From Lachnospiraceae bacterium (GTDB lineage Bacteria > Bacillota > Clostridia > Lachnospirales > Lachnospiraceae), in contig JAAUZK010000010.1 in assembly GCA_014804655.1 (NCBI GenBank), positions 64,502-128,501 of the forward strand: 64,000 bases of DNA. The letters are read 5' to 3'. The number at the start of each line of letters is the position of its first letter. The stretch's first letter is position 1. The notes below the pieces were generated by a model. That model did not search any database. It saw only the letters and a list, made by a program, of their open reading frames with translations, and was not told the DNA's origin. A program made the translations under genes and the position numbers. Positions 61,604 through 64,000 of this stretch are shown piece by piece.

Positions 61604-63430
61604 ATGCTAAACCTTATCGAAAGAACGGAAGAAAACGAGATACAAAATAAATCGGAAATTAATACTAACTATAGAGGACGATTCGAAGTCAATACAGTAA
61701 AATCTATGTGGAAGCTTAAGGAAGAATATAAACTCTATCATATTTTTGTTTGGTTGGAAAATCAGATAGATATGGATATGTTTATTAAATTGAGTTTTTC
61801 AGGCATAATGGTCGAAGGGTTTTGCAATAATTATACAGAGACAATGGGCTCTTTTTTTGGAAAGCCAATCGTTCATATAGCGTCAATTATTTATAGGGAA
61901 GATGTCTTATTGGTTTGCTTTGAAGATAGAAAAAAAGAAAAACTTCGGGAGAAATTTTCAGAGAAGAAGGATTTGCTACTTTCTTATGATGAATTATTTG
62001 AAATTTGTGATCAAATAAAGTATGGTAAAGTTGTTGTTCTTTATGATTCCGTAAAAGAAGCACAGAGGGTAGTAAAAAAGTTGCAAGAGTACAATGCCAA
62101 TCTTGTGGGGACTTGCGCGCTAGGAAATGGAAATGATACACAAATTTTGTCAGAGAAATCATTCGCATTAGAAGAGGTATTAGCGAGAGAAAATCAATAC
62201 AATATTGTTTTGGCATCTTCAAAAGGATATTATGAAAAAAGCATATTGGATTTGCCTAATATGAATATTGACATTTTTGTTCCATCTGAGGATATATTTT
62301 ATTCTTCCTTTCTTGTAATTACGATAGGATATTTGGGATTATATTTGAATAAAGCATTACGTAAGGGTAAAAAAATTATATTGTATGGAACCGAATCCTA
62401 CTTTACAAATGCGTGGATGAATTTTTTGCATACTTTGGGAGTAAATTTGGACAAACTGGTAGATAACTGTGAGAATATGCAGAATATGGTTTACAGTGTG
62501 TATGAGCTTGCTTATGAGAATCCAAAAGACACATATATAATTATAAACAAGGAGGTAAATAAGTGGTCGGAAGCCTGTGAACTTATAGAAAGTTTAGGTT
62601 TTTCAGATTTTAATGAAATGTATACAGGGTTATATGCAGTTTCGTATCGACATCTTCCATATATAACAGATATATCACTTGGATACGTTACATCAGAACT
62701 TTTGAAAAATACAGAATGTGAAGGGTTTCGTATATATGGAGAAGTGGGAGAGGAAAAATACAAAATAGTTACATTGGGTGGGTCCACGACTACGTCGGAG
62801 GCCTTTAGAGTCCCGTGTTGGCCCGAATTATTGTTTAAGAAATTAATAGAAGAAGGTCATGAAATTGTTATTTATAATGGAGGTGTAGATGGATATACAG
62901 CGGCTGATGAGCTACATAAACTAATACGCGACGTAAGCTGTATAAAACCTGATCTGGTCATCAGTTTTTCAGGAATAAATAACCGCAGAAGGTCAGTATA
63001 TCCATATGTATCATCACATTTAATCAATGTTTTTGAGGAAATATGTCATGATGGATTATGTAAGGGACTAAAAAATGAAGTTATGAGCACGGCACAAATT
63101 TGGATACAACAAGAGCAAATGATGCGCGAGATCAGTGAGAATGTCTATAACGCAAAATTTATTTGTTTTGTACAACCTGTATATATCTCTAAGGAGAAAT
63201 TGTTGCCATGGGAACGATTGCAATTTGTAAATGTTGATGGAAATAGGGAGTTTTCCTTAAAATTTAGGAAAGAGGTATCGGAGTTGGCAAAACAATTTGC
63301 TTGGATGGTAGATATGCAGGATTTTTTTGATGAATATCCGGATGTTTTTTTTGACAGTATGCATGTGTATGAAAAAGGCAATCAAATGATAGCGGATGAA
63401 ATATATAATTATATAAAAGAAGGGTTGTAA
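61604..63430 (+). CDS. Two-domain protein with C-terminal SGNH hydrolase/acyltransferase-like domain
   Basis: A 608-residue protein. The middle (about 255-350) carries a Rossmann-like module ('KKIILYGTESYFTNAWMNFLHTLG', 'DKLVDNCENMQNMVYSVYEL', 'TYIIINKEVN') similar in pattern to those of the FkbM and 830-residue proteins. The C-terminal 220 residues form an SGNH fold: block I 'IVTLGGSTTTSEAF', 'YNGGVDGYTAADEL', 'LVISFSGINN' and the catalytic pair in 'FFDSMHVYEKGN'. It may add or remove an acyl group from the glycan. ATG 61604 is about 9 nt after GGAGGTGA. Confidence 0.72.
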   Translation: MLNLIERTEENEIQNKSEINTNYRGRFEVNTVKSMWKLKEEYKLYHIFVWLENQIDMDMFIKLSFSGIMVEGFCNNYTETMGSFFGKPIVHIASIIYREDVLLVCFEDRKKEKLREKFSEKKDLLLSYDELFEICDQIKYGKVVVLYDSVKEAQRVVKKLQEYNANLVGTCALGNGNDTQILSEKSFALEEVLARENQYNIVLASSKGYYEKSILDLPNMNIDIFVPSEDIFYSSFLVITIGYLGLYLNKALRKGKKIILYGTESYFTNAWMNFLHTLGVNLDKLVDNCENMQNMVYSVYELAYENPKDTYIIINKEVNKWSEACELIESLGFSDFNEMYTGLYAVSYRHLPYITDISLGYVTSELLKNTECEGFRIYGEVGEEKYKIVTLGGSTTTSEAFRVPCWPELLFKKLIEEGHEIVIYNGGVDGYTAADELHKLIRDVSCIKPDLVISFSGINNRRRSVYPYVSSHLINVFEEICHDGLCKGLKNEVMSTAQIWIQQEQMMREISENVYNAKFICFVQPVYISKEKLLPWERLQFVNVDGNREFSLKFRKEVSELAKQFAWMVDMQDFFDEYPDVFFDSMHVYEKGNQMIADEIYNYIKEGL

Positions 63431-63437
63431 AATACAA

Positions 63438-64000
63438 ATGTATATTTTGGGAATTTCAGCATTATACCATGATTCGGCAGCGGCATTGATTAAAGATGGT
63501 AATATTATTGCAGCAGTACAAGAAGAGCGATTTACAAGGAAAAAGCATGATATGGGGATTCCATTCCATGCAATTAAATATTGTATGGAATATGCCGGAA
63601 TTACATCGGAAGATTTGGAATGTGTTGTGTATTATGACAATCCTATAATGACCTTGGATCGTTTTGCGAAAAATGCACTGGCACTGGGAGAAAAAAGCGA
63701 TAGGTTAATTGCACGAACCTTTGAATCAATGCATTCTAAAAAAATATGGATACATAAAGAAATTGAAAAAGCGATTGGCGGTTTGGGAAAACGAGGGAAA
63801 CTATTAGTAACAGAGCACCACATTTCCCACGCTGCTTCCGCTTTTTATCCATCTCCGTTTACCGATGCAATCATTCTTACAGTTGATGGTGTGGGAGAAT
63901 GGGCAACTACTACTATAGGTGTCGGGCATGGGAGGGAAATATCTTTATTTGAGCAAATATCATATCCGCATTCTTTGGGTCTCTTATATAGCGCATTTAC
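63438..64000 (+). CDS. Carbamoyltransferase, NodU/CmcH family (3' end outside window)
   Basis: The frame is open from ATG 63438 to the window edge (187 codons seen). The N-terminus shows the family hallmark 'ILGISALYHDSAAALIKDG', then 'AAVQEERFTRKKHDMGIPFHAI', 'HHISHAASAFYPSPF' and 'ILTVDGVGEW', which form the Kae1-like carbamoyl-adenylate domain. Full-length members have about 570-600 residues. These enzymes transfer carbamoyl from carbamoyl phosphate to sugar or antibiotic hydroxyls. It starts 8 bp after the SGNH gene, so it is in the same operon. Confidence 0.9.
   Translation, partial: MYILGISALYHDSAAALIKDGNIIAAVQEERFTRKKHDMGIPFHAIKYCMEYAGITSEDLECVVYYDNPIMTLDRFAKNALALGEKSDRLIARTFESMHSKKIWIHKEIEKAIGGLGKRGKLLVTEHHISHAASAFYPSPFTDAIILTVDGVGEWATTTIGVGHGREISLFEQISYPHSLGLLYSAF

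Noticed and set aside
1-64000. CRISPR arrays, tRNA/rRNA genes, insertion sequences or prophage genes
   Set aside because: No regularly spaced repeats, no recognisable tRNA or rRNA sequence and no transposase or phage structural protein was seen on either strand.

Overview
The window looks like a chromosomal segment of an anaerobic Firmicute, most likely a Lachnospiraceae member (class Clostridia). The signs are strong AGGAGG-type ribosome binding sites, a Clostridia-style housekeeping set (GalT of the GalT2 type, MutS2, VanW, a YhaM-like exonuclease, a HypE-like AIR synthase next to an Lrp regulator and an aminotransferase), and moderate GC that falls clearly in several accessory stretches. 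No tRNA, rRNA, CRISPR array, insertion sequence or phage gene was recognised.

Layout. 0-3.5 kb: end of an AraC regulator, then galK-galT (Leloir pathway) closed by a terminator. 3.7-6.3 kb: an XRE regulator, two inverted copies of a long-stem structured repeat, a DnaQ-type exonuclease, a hypothetical membrane-anchored protein and an unlisted 31-residue membrane peptide. 6.3-29.8 kb: mostly housekeeping (VanW protein, AIR synthase, Lrp and aminotransferase, TrmL, a two-component system, an AraC/GyrI regulator, MutS2, an HtrA homologue that lacks its catalytic triad, YhaM-like nuclease, RNA m5U methyltransferase, esterase and GH31 alpha-glucosidase, TetR and oleate hydratase, a ferritin-like protein).

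29.9-38.5 kb is an accessory block with a conflict or defence flavour: a phosphoribosyltransferase next to a DprA/Smf-like protein and an unknown protein; an AAA/PD-(D/E)XK protein; then, after a short remnant of the cysQ 5' end, an AT-rich cassette made of a 64-residue protein, a perfect 21-bp hairpin, a 964-residue protein with an HExxH zincin motif, and an overlapping SIR2-like protein. The zincin-SIR2 pair is a candidate undescribed defence system.

38.7-48.7 kb handles sulfate activation: CysQ, CysD and a fused CysN-APS kinase make and recycle PAPS, and a LacI-type regulator faces a sulfate ABC transporter operon that carries two perfect GCAAACGTTTGC operators. No PAPS reductase or sulfite reductase is present, so the module fits sulfation rather than cysteine synthesis.

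48.8-55.1 kb carries homologues, in near-conserved order, of the Campylobacter jejuni Cj1415-Cj1420 genes for O-methyl phosphoramidate (MeOPN) capsule modification: a PEP-synthase-like glutamine kinase, two methyltransferases (one frameshifted at a G6 tract), a class I glutaminase, a cytidylyltransferase and an APS-kinase-like protein. From 55.1 kb to the right edge an AT-rich glycan cluster follows: a sulfotransferase-fold protein, DegT aminotransferase, WbqC protein, methyltransferases, an SGNH hydrolase and a carbamoyltransferase. Together, 38.7-64 kb reads as a surface-glycan locus that could install both sulfate and phosphoramidate groups, using 3'-phosphorylated nucleotide donors of similar shape.
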